Assembly (NCBI GenBank): GCA_023228875.1
Contig: JALOAG010000002.1
Location: forward strand, 1-64,000
Source of the DNA: Bacteroidia bacterium
GTDB lineage: Bacteria > Bacteroidota > Bacteroidia > NS11-12g > UBA955
Direction of reading: 5' to 3'
DNA length: 64,000 nt
The notes below the pieces were generated by a model that had not been told where the DNA came from, made no database searches, and saw only the letters and a program-made list of their open reading frames with translations. Below are positions 52,252 through 62,256 of the stretch, in pieces (position 1 is the stretch's first letter; the number at the start of each line of letters is the position of its first letter). The position numbers and the translations under genes were made by a program.

Positions 52252-55200
52252 TTGAACAAGACTGCAGCATATCTCCTTTTGTTTACTTGCTACTTCGTGC
52301 TTGCGCATGAATCAAGGTCTCAAGGTGTTTACACACATTTCGGAGAGAATCGGGTTGTATATAATAATTTTATTTGGGAAAAAATCAATTCAGGTTATGA
52401 TGAAATTATTTATGAAAAAGGTCAATCCTTGATGGCAGAAACAATGTTGCAACAATTTGATATTGAGAAAAAAGGGTTAGAGCGTGAAATGCAATTTCAA
52501 TTGCGAAGCGCAATACGGGTTGTGATTTTCACCAATTTTGCTCATTATATTCAAGGGAATTTTGGTATTAGTGATCAACAGTTCTATGCCGGAGGCTATA
52601 TCTATACACCTCAAAATACCATTTTTGTTTATTTCAACGGTGATTATAGTCAATTAAATAAGGATATCAAGCGCGGAATTGCCAAGGCGATGATTAATGA
52701 AATGGTGTTAGGCGGCACTATGTTGGAGAGGGTGCAGAGCAGTGCCTTAATTACTTTGCCTGAATGGTTTGTCTCAGGGCTTGCATCTTATCTTGCAGAA
52801 TCGTGGAGTACTTATCATGATAACTTGATGCGAGACGCACTTTTTCAAAAAACATTTAAGAGCTTTACTTCTTTAGACAAGGATATGAGTGTTTTTGCTG
52901 GACATAGTATCTGGTTTTTTCTTGAACATAAATACGGCAAAAGCAAGATTCGGAGCATCTTGTTTAATATAAGAATAACTCGCAATGTTCAAATGGGATT
53001 AGAAGCCTACACAGGGTTGTCGGTGAACACGTTGCTAAAAGAATGGTTGACTTTTTTTAAAAATCGATATGCCCAAGATGAAGTGAGTTTTACTGATCCA
53101 CGAGGTGAAGAAAGTAAGCTCAACCAATATGCTAAAATTCGACACACCGGAATGAAATTAAGCCCGGATGGAAAACATATTGCGTTTGTTACTAATAATC
53201 GGGGCGCTTACAAAGTATGGATTTACAATGTTGCACAAAGAAGTGCCAAGTTGTTGCTTGCAGACGGGAACAAGACTTTTACTCGAGAACCAAATTATTT
53301 TTTTCCGGTTGTGAAATGGATTACAAAAAACAAAGTAGCCATACTGCAAGAAAGCAGTGGAACCCTGACTTTAACAGAGTATTTAATCTCCGGACGCAAA
53401 GTTCAAAAACTTGATTTAAGCGAGTTTGATTGGGTAAGGGATTTTGATTTCAATGAAGAAGGTGATATGCTGGCAGTTGCAGCAGTAAAAGACGGGATTC
53501 TCAATTTGTTTGCTAAACAGCGAAAAGAGAAAAGTTTTAAACAGCTGACTGCTAACTTATATGACATATCTGAGATTTCATTTACAAAAGATAATAATAT
53601 CCTGTTTGTGTCCACTGCCCCGGGGAGTGAAATACTCAACATGAGATTTGCACTTTTTAATGCGGCTCGGGGAGTGTTTTATTTTGATATAGAACACAAT
53701 AAAATTACCAGAATAACTCCTGTTGATTACCAGATAAATTATTCGCAACCTATCCATTTGGGTGATAATTTCATTTCTTTTATTTCTGATGTTGGAGGTA
53801 TTCATAACAGTTATTTAGTTGAATTTAAAGGACAAACACTGCAATACAAGGATTTTAAACAATTGACCAATTACAGTCGCAGTATTTTGTTTCAATCTGC
53901 TTCAATTGAAAATTCAAAGATTGCAGAACTTGTTTATATCAGAGGGAAATACAGGATTTATTTGTCAAACTATAGTCTTGATGAAATGGCAAATACAAAC
54001 TATGCTACTTTTACTCAACAAACCCAATATCGAAAGGAAGTGAGTGCAAATAAAGACTATCTTTTAGAGCAAACATATTTAGCCCCTATTGTTGAGATTC
54101 CTGCTGATTCGACCCAGCGCTCAACTACATTAGAAGATAGTGTGTCTATATTACAATCTTCATTTCAAACGTATTTTCCTATTATTGATTATAAAACTCC
54201 GGACAAGCCTATAAAACAACCAAAAGCGAGTCTTGATTTTGGCAATGAAGTAAATCCATTGGTGCATGTTGATTATTTCTTGTTACGGTTTTTAGATAAT
54301 TCTATCATTGGAGATTACTATTTTCAAGGAGGTATTAATGAACGTATTTTTCATTCTACATTGTTCAGCCCGCATATTACATTTTCGCTGAGTGATATGT
54401 TTAACAATCATACAATACAAGCCGGGGTGCGAATCATGGGGACTTTGGATGGCTCAGATTATTATTTTAAATATAAGAATCGAATAGGACGTTTGAATAA
54501 AGAAGTGTTCTTTAACAGACGTTCTCGGTATTTTGATGCAAATGCTTTGTATCAGCGAAATATATTTACTCAAGGAGGTGTAGGTATAGAATATCCTTTT
54601 AGCGATCGTGCCAGAATAGAAGCACAAGTGCTATACAGAACTGATATTCATGCAAATTTAGCGGTGGACAGTGAATCTTTATTTCATCAAGATCCTAAAC
54701 AGAGTTTGATAGGAACTAAATTGGGCTATGTTTTTGACAATACGGTTTCAACCGGACTCAATATGTTGCAAGGAACACGAATCAATGCATTTGTGAGTCC
54801 TTATTTTGTGTTGAATAGAAAAGGCGCAAATATTATGATGGGTTTAGATTTTAGAAATTATACAAAGATTGACAGACAGCTGATTTGGGCGAACCGTTTT
54901 GTTGCTAACACTTCTATTGGTGCGCTCAAAACTGCCTATTTTCTTGGCGGTCCGGAAAACTGGTATTATAGGACTTTTGAAGGCAATGTAGGGTCTTTGC
55001 GCAATAAGGAATATATACTCCAAACGATTGGTGCACCTATAAGAGGCTTCCCGTTAAATGCACGTTCAGGTACTTCTTATATGGTGATTAATTCTGAATT
55101 AAGATTGCCTGTTTTTGCATATCTCACTCAAAAACCAATTAGGGCGGAATGGATAAGGAGTTTTATGCTTGTTGCTTTTGCCGACATGGGTGCAGCTTGG

Positions 55201-55431
55201 ATGGGTAGTAATCCATACAGTAGCCTGAATCCTTATAATACAATCGTTTATAATCAACCGGATATGGATATGTCTGTTACCTCTAACCGCAATCCATTTA
55301 TCTTGGGAACCGGATTTGGAGCCCGCATTAAACTTGATTCTTATTATTTTAAATATGATGTAGCATGGGGAATGATGGCTGATGTGCCTACCAGAGTTTT
55401 TCAGCATATTTCTCTTGGACTTGATTTTTGA
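52252..55431 (+). CDS. Pseudo-peptidase, beta-propeller and outer-membrane barrel protein
   Basis: 1059 aa from a TTG start at 52252, required to include the signal peptide (LLLFTCYFVLA). N-terminal domain (about 25-280) resembles a peptidase MA-like gluzincin with LPEWFVSGLASYL, but the HExxH helix reads MINEMVLGG, lacking both His. A TolB/PD40-like beta-propeller follows (about 285-570: KLSPDGKHIAFVTNN). The C-terminal about 400 residues alternate strands and end HISLGLDF like an outer-membrane barrel (surface-antigen type). Domain order recurs in Bacteroidota as I recall, with no known function. Divergent from the M1 peptidase. Confidence 0.82.
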   Translation: MNKTAAYLLLFTCYFVLAHESRSQGVYTHFGENRVVYNNFIWEKINSGYDEIIYEKGQSLMAETMLQQFDIEKKGLEREMQFQLRSAIRVVIFTNFAHYIQGNFGISDQQFYAGGYIYTPQNTIFVYFNGDYSQLNKDIKRGIAKAMINEMVLGGTMLERVQSSALITLPEWFVSGLASYLAESWSTYHDNLMRDALFQKTFKSFTSLDKDMSVFAGHSIWFFLEHKYGKSKIRSILFNIRITRNVQMGLEAYTGLSVNTLLKEWLTFFKNRYAQDEVSFTDPRGEESKLNQYAKIRHTGMKLSPDGKHIAFVTNNRGAYKVWIYNVAQRSAKLLLADGNKTFTREPNYFFPVVKWITKNKVAILQESSGTLTLTEYLISGRKVQKLDLSEFDWVRDFDFNEEGDMLAVAAVKDGILNLFAKQRKEKSFKQLTANLYDISEISFTKDNNILFVSTAPGSEILNMRFALFNAARGVFYFDIEHNKITRITPVDYQINYSQPIHLGDNFISFISDVGGIHNSYLVEFKGQTLQYKDFKQLTNYSRSILFQSASIENSKIAELVYIRGKYRIYLSNYSLDEMANTNYATFTQQTQYRKEVSANKDYLLEQTYLAPIVEIPADSTQRSTTLEDSVSILQSSFQTYFPIIDYKTPDKPIKQPKASLDFGNEVNPLVHVDYFLLRFLDNSIIGDYYFQGGINERIFHSTLFSPHITFSLSDMFNNHTIQAGVRIMGTLDGSDYYFKYKNRIGRLNKEVFFNRRSRYFDANALYQRNIFTQGGVGIEYPFSDRARIEAQVLYRTDIHANLAVDSESLFHQDPKQSLIGTKLGYVFDNTVSTGLNMLQGTRINAFVSPYFVLNRKGANIMMGLDFRNYTKIDRQLIWANRFVANTSIGALKTAYFLGGPENWYYRTFEGNVGSLRNKEYILQTIGAPIRGFPLNARSGTSYMVINSELRLPVFAYLTQKPIRAEWIRSFMLVAFADMGAAWMGSNPYSSLNPYNTIVYNQPDMDMSVTSNRNPFILGTGFGARIKLDSYYFKYDVAWGMMADVPTRVFQHISLGLDF

Positions 55432-55437
55432 TTTGTG

Positions 55438-56589
55438 ATGAACCTGAATGTGAAACCCGCAATTCTTTCTTTTATTGATTGGTATAAACCTGCATATAAA
55501 GCCGGAGGTCCTGTGAGGTCAATGGTGAACCTTGCCGAACTATTACAAGATGATGTTGCATTGTATGTTGTATGTGGAGATAGAGAAATTGATGGACATA
55601 AACTCAATGTAGAATTGAATAGTTGGATACATCAAGATACAAATGAACAGGTGTCGTATTGCAAAAAACCTACGTTAGCATTGATTAAAGAATGGGTAAA
55701 ACAACATCCTAACGGGGTGTTTCATATCAATGGGATTTATTCAGCAAGGTTTTCAATATTGCCGTTATTTCTCTTGAAAACTTTTTTCCCAAACAAGCGT
55801 ATAGTGGTGTCTCCCCGTGGCATGCTCAATGAAGGAGCTTTGCAAATTAAGCCTTTTAAGAAAAATGCATTCATTGCATTTGCAAGAGGTTTGGGACTTT
55901 TCAATAATGTAATTTGGCATACAACTTCGGAGGAGGAGGAACAAAGAATTCGAAAATTTTTCCCAACTGTGAAGCAAATGAAGGTCTTGTCTAATATTCC
56001 GATAGCACCTGTAAAGCCTGCAATGCAATGTGAGAAAAATGCCGGTTCCTTGCAAATGTTCGCAGTAACTAGAATTGTGCCTATTAAAAAGCTGGAAACT
56101 ATTTTGAATGCACTCAAGCGGTACCCGGTACCGGGCAATATTACGTTTGATGTCTTTGGTCCAATAGAAGATCAACGCTATGCTGAAATACTGACTCAAT
56201 TAGCAACTGAAATACCCAATTTAACCTTTCATTTTAAAGGCGCTGTTGAGCCAAATAAACTTTCTGAATTAAGTACCCATTATCATTTGTTTTGTTTGCC
56301 TTCTTCCAATGAAAATTTTGGACATTCCATCTATGAAGCGTTTGCCAATGCCTGCCCCGTGTTGATTTCAGATCAAACACCTTGGAAAAATCTTCAAAAT
56401 GAAAAAGCCGGATTTGAACTTGCATTAAACAATTTGAAAGGTTTTAGTGATAGAATGACAATGTTTTCAGCAATGACAACAGATGAACTTGAGCAATGGA
56501 GGCAAGGCGCATTTGTATTTGCGCAAAAACATTATAACAAAGAGAAATGGATTGCATCATATTTAACTTTATTTGTACCCAATGAATAA
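55438..56589 (+). CDS. Glycosyltransferase family 4-like
   Basis: 383 aa from the ATG at 55438; a GTG one codon earlier is possible. GT-B fold features: N-terminal IDWYKPAYKAGGPVRSM, VVSPRGMLNEGALQ, the C-terminal nucleotide-sugar site FCLPSSNENFGHSIYEAFANACPVLIS with the conserved E-x7-E. It probably adds a sugar to a cell-surface polysaccharide or glycolipid; donor and acceptor are unknown. Overlaps the ATP-grasp gene by 8 nt. Confidence 0.9.
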   Translation: MNLNVKPAILSFIDWYKPAYKAGGPVRSMVNLAELLQDDVALYVVCGDREIDGHKLNVELNSWIHQDTNEQVSYCKKPTLALIKEWVKQHPNGVFHINGIYSARFSILPLFLLKTFFPNKRIVVSPRGMLNEGALQIKPFKKNAFIAFARGLGLFNNVIWHTTSEEEEQRIRKFFPTVKQMKVLSNIPIAPVKPAMQCEKNAGSLQMFAVTRIVPIKKLETILNALKRYPVPGNITFDVFGPIEDQRYAEILTQLATEIPNLTFHFKGAVEPNKLSELSTHYHLFCLPSSNENFGHSIYEAFANACPVLISDQTPWKNLQNEKAGFELALNNLKGFSDRMTMFSAMTTDELEQWRQGAFVFAQKHYNKEKWIASYLTLFVPNE

Positions 56590-57616
56590 AAGCAGCTTAA
56601 ATATCTTGATAACCGGAGGCGGAGCTCCGGGTGCAGAGGGGATTATACGTTGCTTGCGTGAGATTCCACATGTTCATATAACCGCTTGTGATAAAAATTC
56701 GGAAGCTTATGGAAAATACTTGGCGGATGCATTCTTTGTTATTCCCGATGCAGACGAAAGTACTTTCATTCAATCCGTTTTGAGTATTTGTAAGGAAATG
56801 CAGATTCAGATTGTATTACCTTTGGTAACAAGAGAACTGATTTATTTTAGCCGAGCTTTAAGTCTTTTTGAAAATGAGTCAGTAAAAGTTCTTGTTTCGA
56901 ATCTGACTTCGCTAACAATTGCGAACGACAAGGGTTTGCTGTATCAAACCCTTTCAGAAAACGGTATGGTGTCACCTGATTTTAAACGGGTGAAAGATTT
57001 TCAAGCAATGAAAACCGCAATCATGCAGTTTGGGTATCCTGATAAAAAAGTGATTGTGAAACCCTGTGTCAGCAATGGATTGCGAGGGTTTAGAATCCTC
57101 GACTCCAATATTGATGAATTGGATTTGATGTTGCATTATAAACCTGATGCTCGTTATATTAGCTTGCAACGTTTGGAAGATATTTTTGCACATAATGCTA
57201 TACCGGATTATCTTGTCAGTGAATATCTGCCTGGTGAAGAATTTACAATTGATGTTCTAGCACAAAATGGCAAAGTGCTTCAAATAATTCCCAGACTGAG
57301 ACTTGAAACAAGAGGCGGAATTAGCACTAGAGGTGAAATGATTAAACATGCTGAAATTATACATTATGTTACTCAAATCATTGAACTGCTCAACCTCAGT
57401 TGGTTGGTTGGTGTTCAGGTGAAAAAAGCCGTTGATGGCATTTTCAAAATATTGGAAATTAATCCAAGAGTACAAGGAACCACTGTGGCTTGTTTGGGTG
57501 CAGGTATAAATTTCCCGAGATTGGCGGTAGAGTTGGCTCTGTATGGTGCTTTTGAATACAAAGAGCCTCAATGGGGTACAAAATTCTTTAGACATTGGAA
57601 TGAAGTCTATTACTGA
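56582..57616 (+). CDS. ATP-grasp protein, carbamoyl-phosphate-synthase-like
   Basis: 344 aa from the ATG at 56582, inside the last codons of the glycosyltransferase. N-terminal pre-ATP-grasp domain (ILITGGGAPGAEGIIRCL), then an ATP-grasp core: VIVKPCVSNGLRGFR, the SEYLPGEEFTIDV region and the metal-binding EINPRVQGTT. Such single-domain enzymes form amide or peptide-like bonds, often to modify sugars in surface polysaccharides. The overlap with a glycosyltransferase supports such a role, by inference only. Confidence 0.87.
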   Translation: MNKSSLNILITGGGAPGAEGIIRCLREIPHVHITACDKNSEAYGKYLADAFFVIPDADESTFIQSVLSICKEMQIQIVLPLVTRELIYFSRALSLFENESVKVLVSNLTSLTIANDKGLLYQTLSENGMVSPDFKRVKDFQAMKTAIMQFGYPDKKVIVKPCVSNGLRGFRILDSNIDELDLMLHYKPDARYISLQRLEDIFAHNAIPDYLVSEYLPGEEFTIDVLAQNGKVLQIIPRLRLETRGGISTRGEMIKHAEIIHYVTQIIELLNLSWLVGVQVKKAVDGIFKILEINPRVQGTTVACLGAGINFPRLAVELALYGAFEYKEPQWGTKFFRHWNEVYY

Positions 57617-57690
57617 TTTTTTCGTCAGTTGTGGATTAATCGTGTTGTTTGGACTTTGCTTGAGATGTAATCTTGCATTGTGAAAATTCT

Positions 57691-58647
57691 ATGAAAAAGG
57701 TTGTTTTCCTATCTGTATTGTTTGTTGTAGTATTTATGTTCCTACTCTTGTTTGCATGCGGACAATTCAGACAAGTACCTGTGAACCCTACATCAATACC
57801 GGATGTAAATACAGATTCTTCTGTCATTTCCATAGTGTCACAGGATTTAGAAGAAGTTACACAGGATACAGTGATGGATAATACCACAAATTACCCTGCA
57901 CATAATCCATATTCATATTACTATTCTACTTTATCTGACTCTTTACTTTTGCATGTAGGAAGTGGAATTCCGTATGATTCTGATTCAAGTGACGATTTTC
58001 TGATTTTTAGATCTCAATACGCGATTTCGTATAATCCGCGTAAAGGTGTGCCTAATTGGGCAAGTTGGTATCTGGATTCAACTTGGTTTGGTCCTGTGAG
58101 TAGATTTAAAGGTAATTTTTTGACTGATTTTTCTTTGCCTGATTCGGTATATAAGGTTACACATAAGTATTACACAAATACCGGTTTTGATAGGGGGCAT
58201 TTGGTACAAAGTCATCAACGAACCAGGAATTATGAAGATAATAAATCGACTTTTTACATGACCAATGTTTTTCCGCAGACACCGGATTTGAACAGAGGTG
58301 TTTCGTTAAAGTTTGAAAATTTCTGTGAAACCTTATGTAAAGACAGTGGATATCGCCTTTTTATCATTGCCGGAGGTGTTTATCACCAAAATCTCACATT
58401 GAAAGATTCCGGTTTAGTTGCTATTCCTGATTCCTGTTATAAAATTGTACTTGTTACTTCAAATGTGAACAAAACGATTGATTCAACTGCTCATGTCTAT
58501 GCTGTGATGATGCCAAATATTGATGGTGTCAGAAATGACGATTGGAAACAGTATCAAACAACTGTTAAACAAATTGAGAACAGTACAGGGTACAATTTCT
58601 TTGACCGCTTGTCAACGGAATTGCAATCTTTTCTTGAAGGAGAGTGA
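57691..58647 (+). CDS. DNA/RNA non-specific endonuclease lipoprotein
   Basis: 318 aa from the ATG at 57691; codons upstream are not needed. Signal segment with lipobox LFAC, then a Ser/Thr/Asp linker. NUC1-type nuclease domain: FDRGHLVQS (about residue 168) with the general-base His, and MTNVFPQTPDLNRGV with the metal-binding Asn. Family enzymes (Serratia nuclease) cut DNA and RNA without sequence preference, here at the cell envelope, for nutrient or biofilm nucleic-acid turnover. The gene stands alone between the polysaccharide pair and pgk. Confidence 0.9.
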   Translation: MKKVVFLSVLFVVVFMFLLLFACGQFRQVPVNPTSIPDVNTDSSVISIVSQDLEEVTQDTVMDNTTNYPAHNPYSYYYSTLSDSLLLHVGSGIPYDSDSSDDFLIFRSQYAISYNPRKGVPNWASWYLDSTWFGPVSRFKGNFLTDFSLPDSVYKVTHKYYTNTGFDRGHLVQSHQRTRNYEDNKSTFYMTNVFPQTPDLNRGVSLKFENFCETLCKDSGYRLFIIAGGVYHQNLTLKDSGLVAIPDSCYKIVLVTSNVNKTIDSTAHVYAVMMPNIDGVRNDDWKQYQTTVKQIENSTGYNFFDRLSTELQSFLEGE

Positions 58648-58730
58648 TTTGGAGAAATATTTACCTTTTAAAGGTTGATTCATAGATGGTAAATAATTTT
58701 TATTTTCGTGCACTTCTATAATAAAACATA

Positions 58731-59939
58731 ATGCAGACAGTAGATCAATTCAATTTTAACAACGAAAAAGTTTTAATGCGTGTGGATTTTAATGTTCCAC
58801 TCAACGATAATATGGATATAGTGGATGATTCGCGTATAAGAGCGGCTGTTCCTACTATTCAAAAGGTGTTGCACGATGGTGGAGCACTGATTTTAATGTC
58901 TCATCTTGGGCGACCCAAAGAAGGTACCGAGGATAGATTTTCATTAAAACATCTAATAGCTCGGATTGCAGAATTGACGGGGGCTAAAGTGTTATTTGCC
59001 AATGACTGTATTGGTGCAGAAGCAATTCAGAAGGCAGAGGAGTTGCAAGCAGGGGGAATTCTATTGCTTGAAAATCTGCGTTTTCACAAGGCAGAAACAA
59101 AAGGAGATATTGATTTTGCACATAAGTTAGCACAATTAGGGACATTTTATGTCAATGATGCTTTCGGAACAGCACATCGTGCGCACGCTTCTACCGCAAT
59201 TATTGCACAATTTTTTTCTCACAAAAAATGCTTTGGTTTTTTAATGGCAAATGAAATCTCCAATGCACAAAAAGTATTGTCAAATCCTCAGAAGCCTTTT
59301 ACTGCAATAGTTGGAGGAGCTAAGGTGTCAGATAAGTTGCTCATCATTGAAAATTTAATGAATCTGGCGCAAAATATTTTAATAGGAGGAGGAATGGCAT
59401 TTACATTTGCCAAAGCACAAGGTGGCAAAATAGGCAATTCGCTGTGTGAAGATGACAGGATTGACCTTTGCAAAGAATTGATTCACAAAGCAAAATCAAA
59501 AGGAGTGAATCTTGTTTTACCTGTGGATAGCATAGTTGCAGATAAATTTGCGCCTGATGCTAACTCTGCACAGGCTTCCAATGACAATATTCCGGACGGT
59601 TGGATGGGATTAGATATTGGTGAAAAGAGTATGCTTGAGTTCTGCTCCATTATTGAAAAGTCTAAGACTGTTTTATGGAACGGACCGATGGGCGTGTTTG
59701 AGATGGATAAATTTAGCAAAGGCACTCAGAAAGTTGCAGAGGCGTTAGCGACTGCCACAAAACAAGGTGCTTTTACATTGATTGGAGGCGGAGATAGTGC
59801 TGCGGCAATTCACAAATTCGGATTGGCAAATCAGGTGAGCTATGTAAGTACCGGTGGTGGGGCATTATTGGAATATTTTGAAGGTAAAGAACTACCTGGT
59901 ATTGTTGCTATTGAAGGAAGTTCTTCAATTAATGCGTAA
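58731..59939 (+). CDS. pgk: Phosphoglycerate kinase
   Basis: 402 aa, full length. Glycolytic enzyme making ATP from 1,3-bisphosphoglycerate. Seen are MRVDFNVPLNDNMDIVDDSRI, SHLGRPKEG, NDAFGTAHRAHAST, GGAKVSDKL, LWNGPMGVFEMDKFS and the ATP loop GGGDSAAAI, all conserved. A TATTTTCG box (58701-58708) is 22 nt before the ATG. The methyltransferase gene follows 6 nt later. Confidence 0.98.
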   Translation: MQTVDQFNFNNEKVLMRVDFNVPLNDNMDIVDDSRIRAAVPTIQKVLHDGGALILMSHLGRPKEGTEDRFSLKHLIARIAELTGAKVLFANDCIGAEAIQKAEELQAGGILLLENLRFHKAETKGDIDFAHKLAQLGTFYVNDAFGTAHRAHASTAIIAQFFSHKKCFGFLMANEISNAQKVLSNPQKPFTAIVGGAKVSDKLLIIENLMNLAQNILIGGGMAFTFAKAQGGKIGNSLCEDDRIDLCKELIHKAKSKGVNLVLPVDSIVADKFAPDANSAQASNDNIPDGWMGLDIGEKSMLEFCSIIEKSKTVLWNGPMGVFEMDKFSKGTQKVAEALATATKQGAFTLIGGGDSAAAIHKFGLANQVSYVSTGGGALLEYFEGKELPGIVAIEGSSSINA

Positions 59940-59945
59940 TATATT

Positions 59946-60848
59946 TTGATTTTGACACCGGCTATAACACTTGGATTTCCTGATTCTTCATGGAAGGAAT
60001 ATCGTTTGATTGATTGTGGAAATAAGTGCAAAATTGAGCAATTTGGTCAATATATACTGATTCGTCCTGAGCCTCAAGCCATTTGGAAACCTCAATTAGA
60101 TATGGCAGTTTGGTACAAAATGGCACATGCTGAATTTGTACGTAAACCTGATTTTAAACAAAATCAATTGAAGGAGCATGAAATAGAAGGTGGATGGAAG
60201 ATACTAAAAAAAATGTCTGAGAACTGGACTATGAACGTTACATCCGGGCAAAACAAGATTAAGATTCAACTACGAATGACCGGGTTCGGGCATGTTGGAG
60301 TTTTTCCTGAACAAAGTGCAAATTGGGATTTTTTGACTAATCAAATTCAGAAAGGACAAAAGGTACTTAATTTATTTGCATACACAGGAGTTGCTTCTGT
60401 TGCAGCATCTATGGCAGGAGGCTTGGTTACACATATTGATTCAGTTAAAAATGTTGTGAATTGGGGGCGCGAGAATGCCGAAAGTAACAACATTAATAAT
60501 ATCCGATGGATAATAGAAGATGCCTTTAAGTTTGCTGCTCGCGAAGTAAGCAGAGGGAGTAAATACGATTGTATAGTGTTGGATCCGCCTGCTTATGGAA
60601 GAGGTCCAAAAGGGGAGAAGTGGATTTTAGAAGAAAAGTTAGACGAACTGATGACAATGGTCAAGGCTATATTAACACCACACGGAAAATTGATTTTAAA
60701 CCTTTATTCATTAGGATACTCACCATTGTTGTGCTTTAGTATGTTATTGACACATTTTCCCAAAAGAAAGATTGAAGTTGGAGAGTTGTGTATTCAGTCA
60801 GAAAGCGGTCAATTCTTACCTTTGAGTGTATATGGACGGTTGGTGTAG
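59946..60848 (+). CDS. Class I SAM-dependent methyltransferase, RlmI/RlmK-like
   Basis: 300 aa with a TTG start at 59946 (or 59952); no ATG precedes the conserved region. SAM site VLNLFAYTGVASVAASMAGG, then HIDSVKNVVNWGRENAE and the catalytic-type VLDPPAYGRGPKGEKW. Related to 23S rRNA m5C methyltransferases (RlmI) but lacking their Cys in the DPP motif and the PUA domain, so the target base is uncertain. Six nt after pgk, probably co-transcribed. Confidence 0.87.
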   Translation: MILTPAITLGFPDSSWKEYRLIDCGNKCKIEQFGQYILIRPEPQAIWKPQLDMAVWYKMAHAEFVRKPDFKQNQLKEHEIEGGWKILKKMSENWTMNVTSGQNKIKIQLRMTGFGHVGVFPEQSANWDFLTNQIQKGQKVLNLFAYTGVASVAASMAGGLVTHIDSVKNVVNWGRENAESNNINNIRWIIEDAFKFAAREVSRGSKYDCIVLDPPAYGRGPKGEKWILEEKLDELMTMVKAILTPHGKLILNLYSLGYSPLLCFSMLLTHFPKRKIEVGELCIQSESGQFLPLSVYGRLV

Positions 60849-60933
60849 GCGTTGAAATAGTAATAAGGTCAACAAATGAGCAGTCAATAAAGATAATTGC
60901 TGCAAAACAAAAGGATATTCACCAAGTGCTTAT

Positions 60934-61041
60934 TTAAGCACCGGCTGCACGTTGTTCAAAACCCCTATCTGTTATACGTTGCGGTTTCTGAACTCCTTTT
61001 CGTTCTTTGTTGATCGGTTGTATTTCAGGTTTGTATGCCAT
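60934..61041 (-). CDS. Possible 35-aa basic small protein
   Basis: ATG at 61041 to TAA at 60934, encoding a 35-residue Lys/Arg/Gln/Pro-rich peptide (starts MAYKPEIQPINKERKGVQ, ends RAAGA). Codon use resembles neighbouring genes and composition looks protein-like, but no homologue is known to me and no clear SD or promoter is seen. It lies in the 341-bp gap between the methyltransferase and epimerase genes; the rest of that gap holds nothing recognisable. Confidence 0.45.
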   Translation of the reverse strand: MAYKPEIQPINKERKGVQKPQRITDRGFEQRAAGA

Positions 61042-61189
61042 AATACTATTGAATTTATTTTTGATAACTCAAATTGTGTACCAGTTTACTTTCTCAAAAG
61101 ACACAAATCTTTTTGAATTAGTTGCTTCCATTTGTTAATTATTTTTAAACATTCGTTTACTTATACGTACATTGCTCAAATGCAATGGT

Positions 61190-62194
61190 TTAATACTGTT
61201 TAAACTCCTGCGTAATCCTTTTTATTGTTTGTTCTTTTGGAGTAAAATTGAAATTTATCTGGTTTATTACTTTGTCTGCATAATAATAATATTTGCTCAT
61301 TGAATTTGTAATTGTCTCAGGGGTTACAAATTCCGTTCGTAATCCTATTTTGGCGAATACATTTAAAAATAAAACTGCCAATTTTCCCATCCATCTTTTT
61401 ACTTCAAATTTTGGTGGTTTTTTGCCCATTGCTTCAGCAATTGAAAAGAACAATTCTTTGTAGGAAATATTAAATCCAACCAACACGAATCTCTCTCCCT
61501 TGATATCACTTTCCCCCAACTGAATGCTAGCTTTTGCTACATCAATAATGTCAACATATCCGTTCACACCTTGGGTGTAAAATGAGAAACCCTTTGCGAT
61601 TTTCTTGAACAAAGACGCAGAGCCTCTGTCAGGGTTGCCAAATCCAAGAATAAATCCCGGATTTACGACCACTACCTCTAATCCTTCTTCTTGTCCTCTC
61701 CACACTTCAAGTTCGCCCAAGAATTTACTCTTTGCGTAGTTAGAATTGAGTTTTGAATCTTCCCATTCAGCGGTTTCATCTATCTGTTCGTTGTTCTTTT
61801 TTCTGGATAATGCTGCAATGGAACTGATATAGCAGAGTTTCCTGACCTTGGTACTAAGACACACATTGACTAAATTAGCCGTTCCTGTTACATTTGTATG
61901 AAAGAGATTTTCTGCTTCATCTTTTTTAAATGTTACAACAGCTGCACAATGATAAACAAGTTCAACTCCTTGAAGCGCATGTTCGAGACTATGGATGTCT
62001 CCCAAATCGCCTTCAACCCATTCAAGTTGTTCGGCAATCACTTTGTCTGATAATCCACAACTCTTGGCAATACGGTGAAACCAAACGGTAGATGTTTGTT
62101 TACGTTTCAATGCACGCACTTTGTGTCCTTGTGATAGTAGATGGCAGGTGATGTAACTGCCCACCATCCCCGTTGCTCCTGTAACTAAACGCAT
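61190..62194 (-). CDS. NAD-dependent epimerase/dehydratase family protein
   Basis: 334 aa from the ATG at 62194 (MRLVTGATGMVGSYITCHLL), where the Rossmann GxxGxxG begins; the frame upstream belongs to the divergent promoter region. Extended SDR features: GDLGDIHSLEHAL, VYHCAAVVTF, YISSIAAL and the catalytic YAKSKFLGE (Y-x3-K). Similar to dihydroflavonol-4-reductase-like sugar or lipid dehydrogenases; substrate unknown. Divergent from the ureohydrolase homologue, 62 bp apart. Confidence 0.88.
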   Translation of the reverse strand: MRLVTGATGMVGSYITCHLLSQGHKVRALKRKQTSTVWFHRIAKSCGLSDKVIAEQLEWVEGDLGDIHSLEHALQGVELVYHCAAVVTFKKDEAENLFHTNVTGTANLVNVCLSTKVRKLCYISSIAALSRKKNNEQIDETAEWEDSKLNSNYAKSKFLGELEVWRGQEEGLEVVVVNPGFILGFGNPDRGSASLFKKIAKGFSFYTQGVNGYVDIIDVAKASIQLGESDIKGERFVLVGFNISYKELFFSIAEAMGKKPPKFEVKRWMGKLAVLFLNVFAKIGLRTEFVTPETITNSMSKYYYYADKVINQINFNFTPKEQTIKRITQEFKQY

Positions 62195-62256
62195 TGTTGA
62201 AAATATTCTGTTTTTGTGTGCTGCAAATTGAAGAATATTGGACACAAATAAACCCA

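Noticed and set aside
55737..56199. Overlapping long minus-strand ORFs inside the glycosyltransferase gene
   Set aside because: They lie antisense to conserved GT-B motifs; no promoter or protein-like composition supports them.
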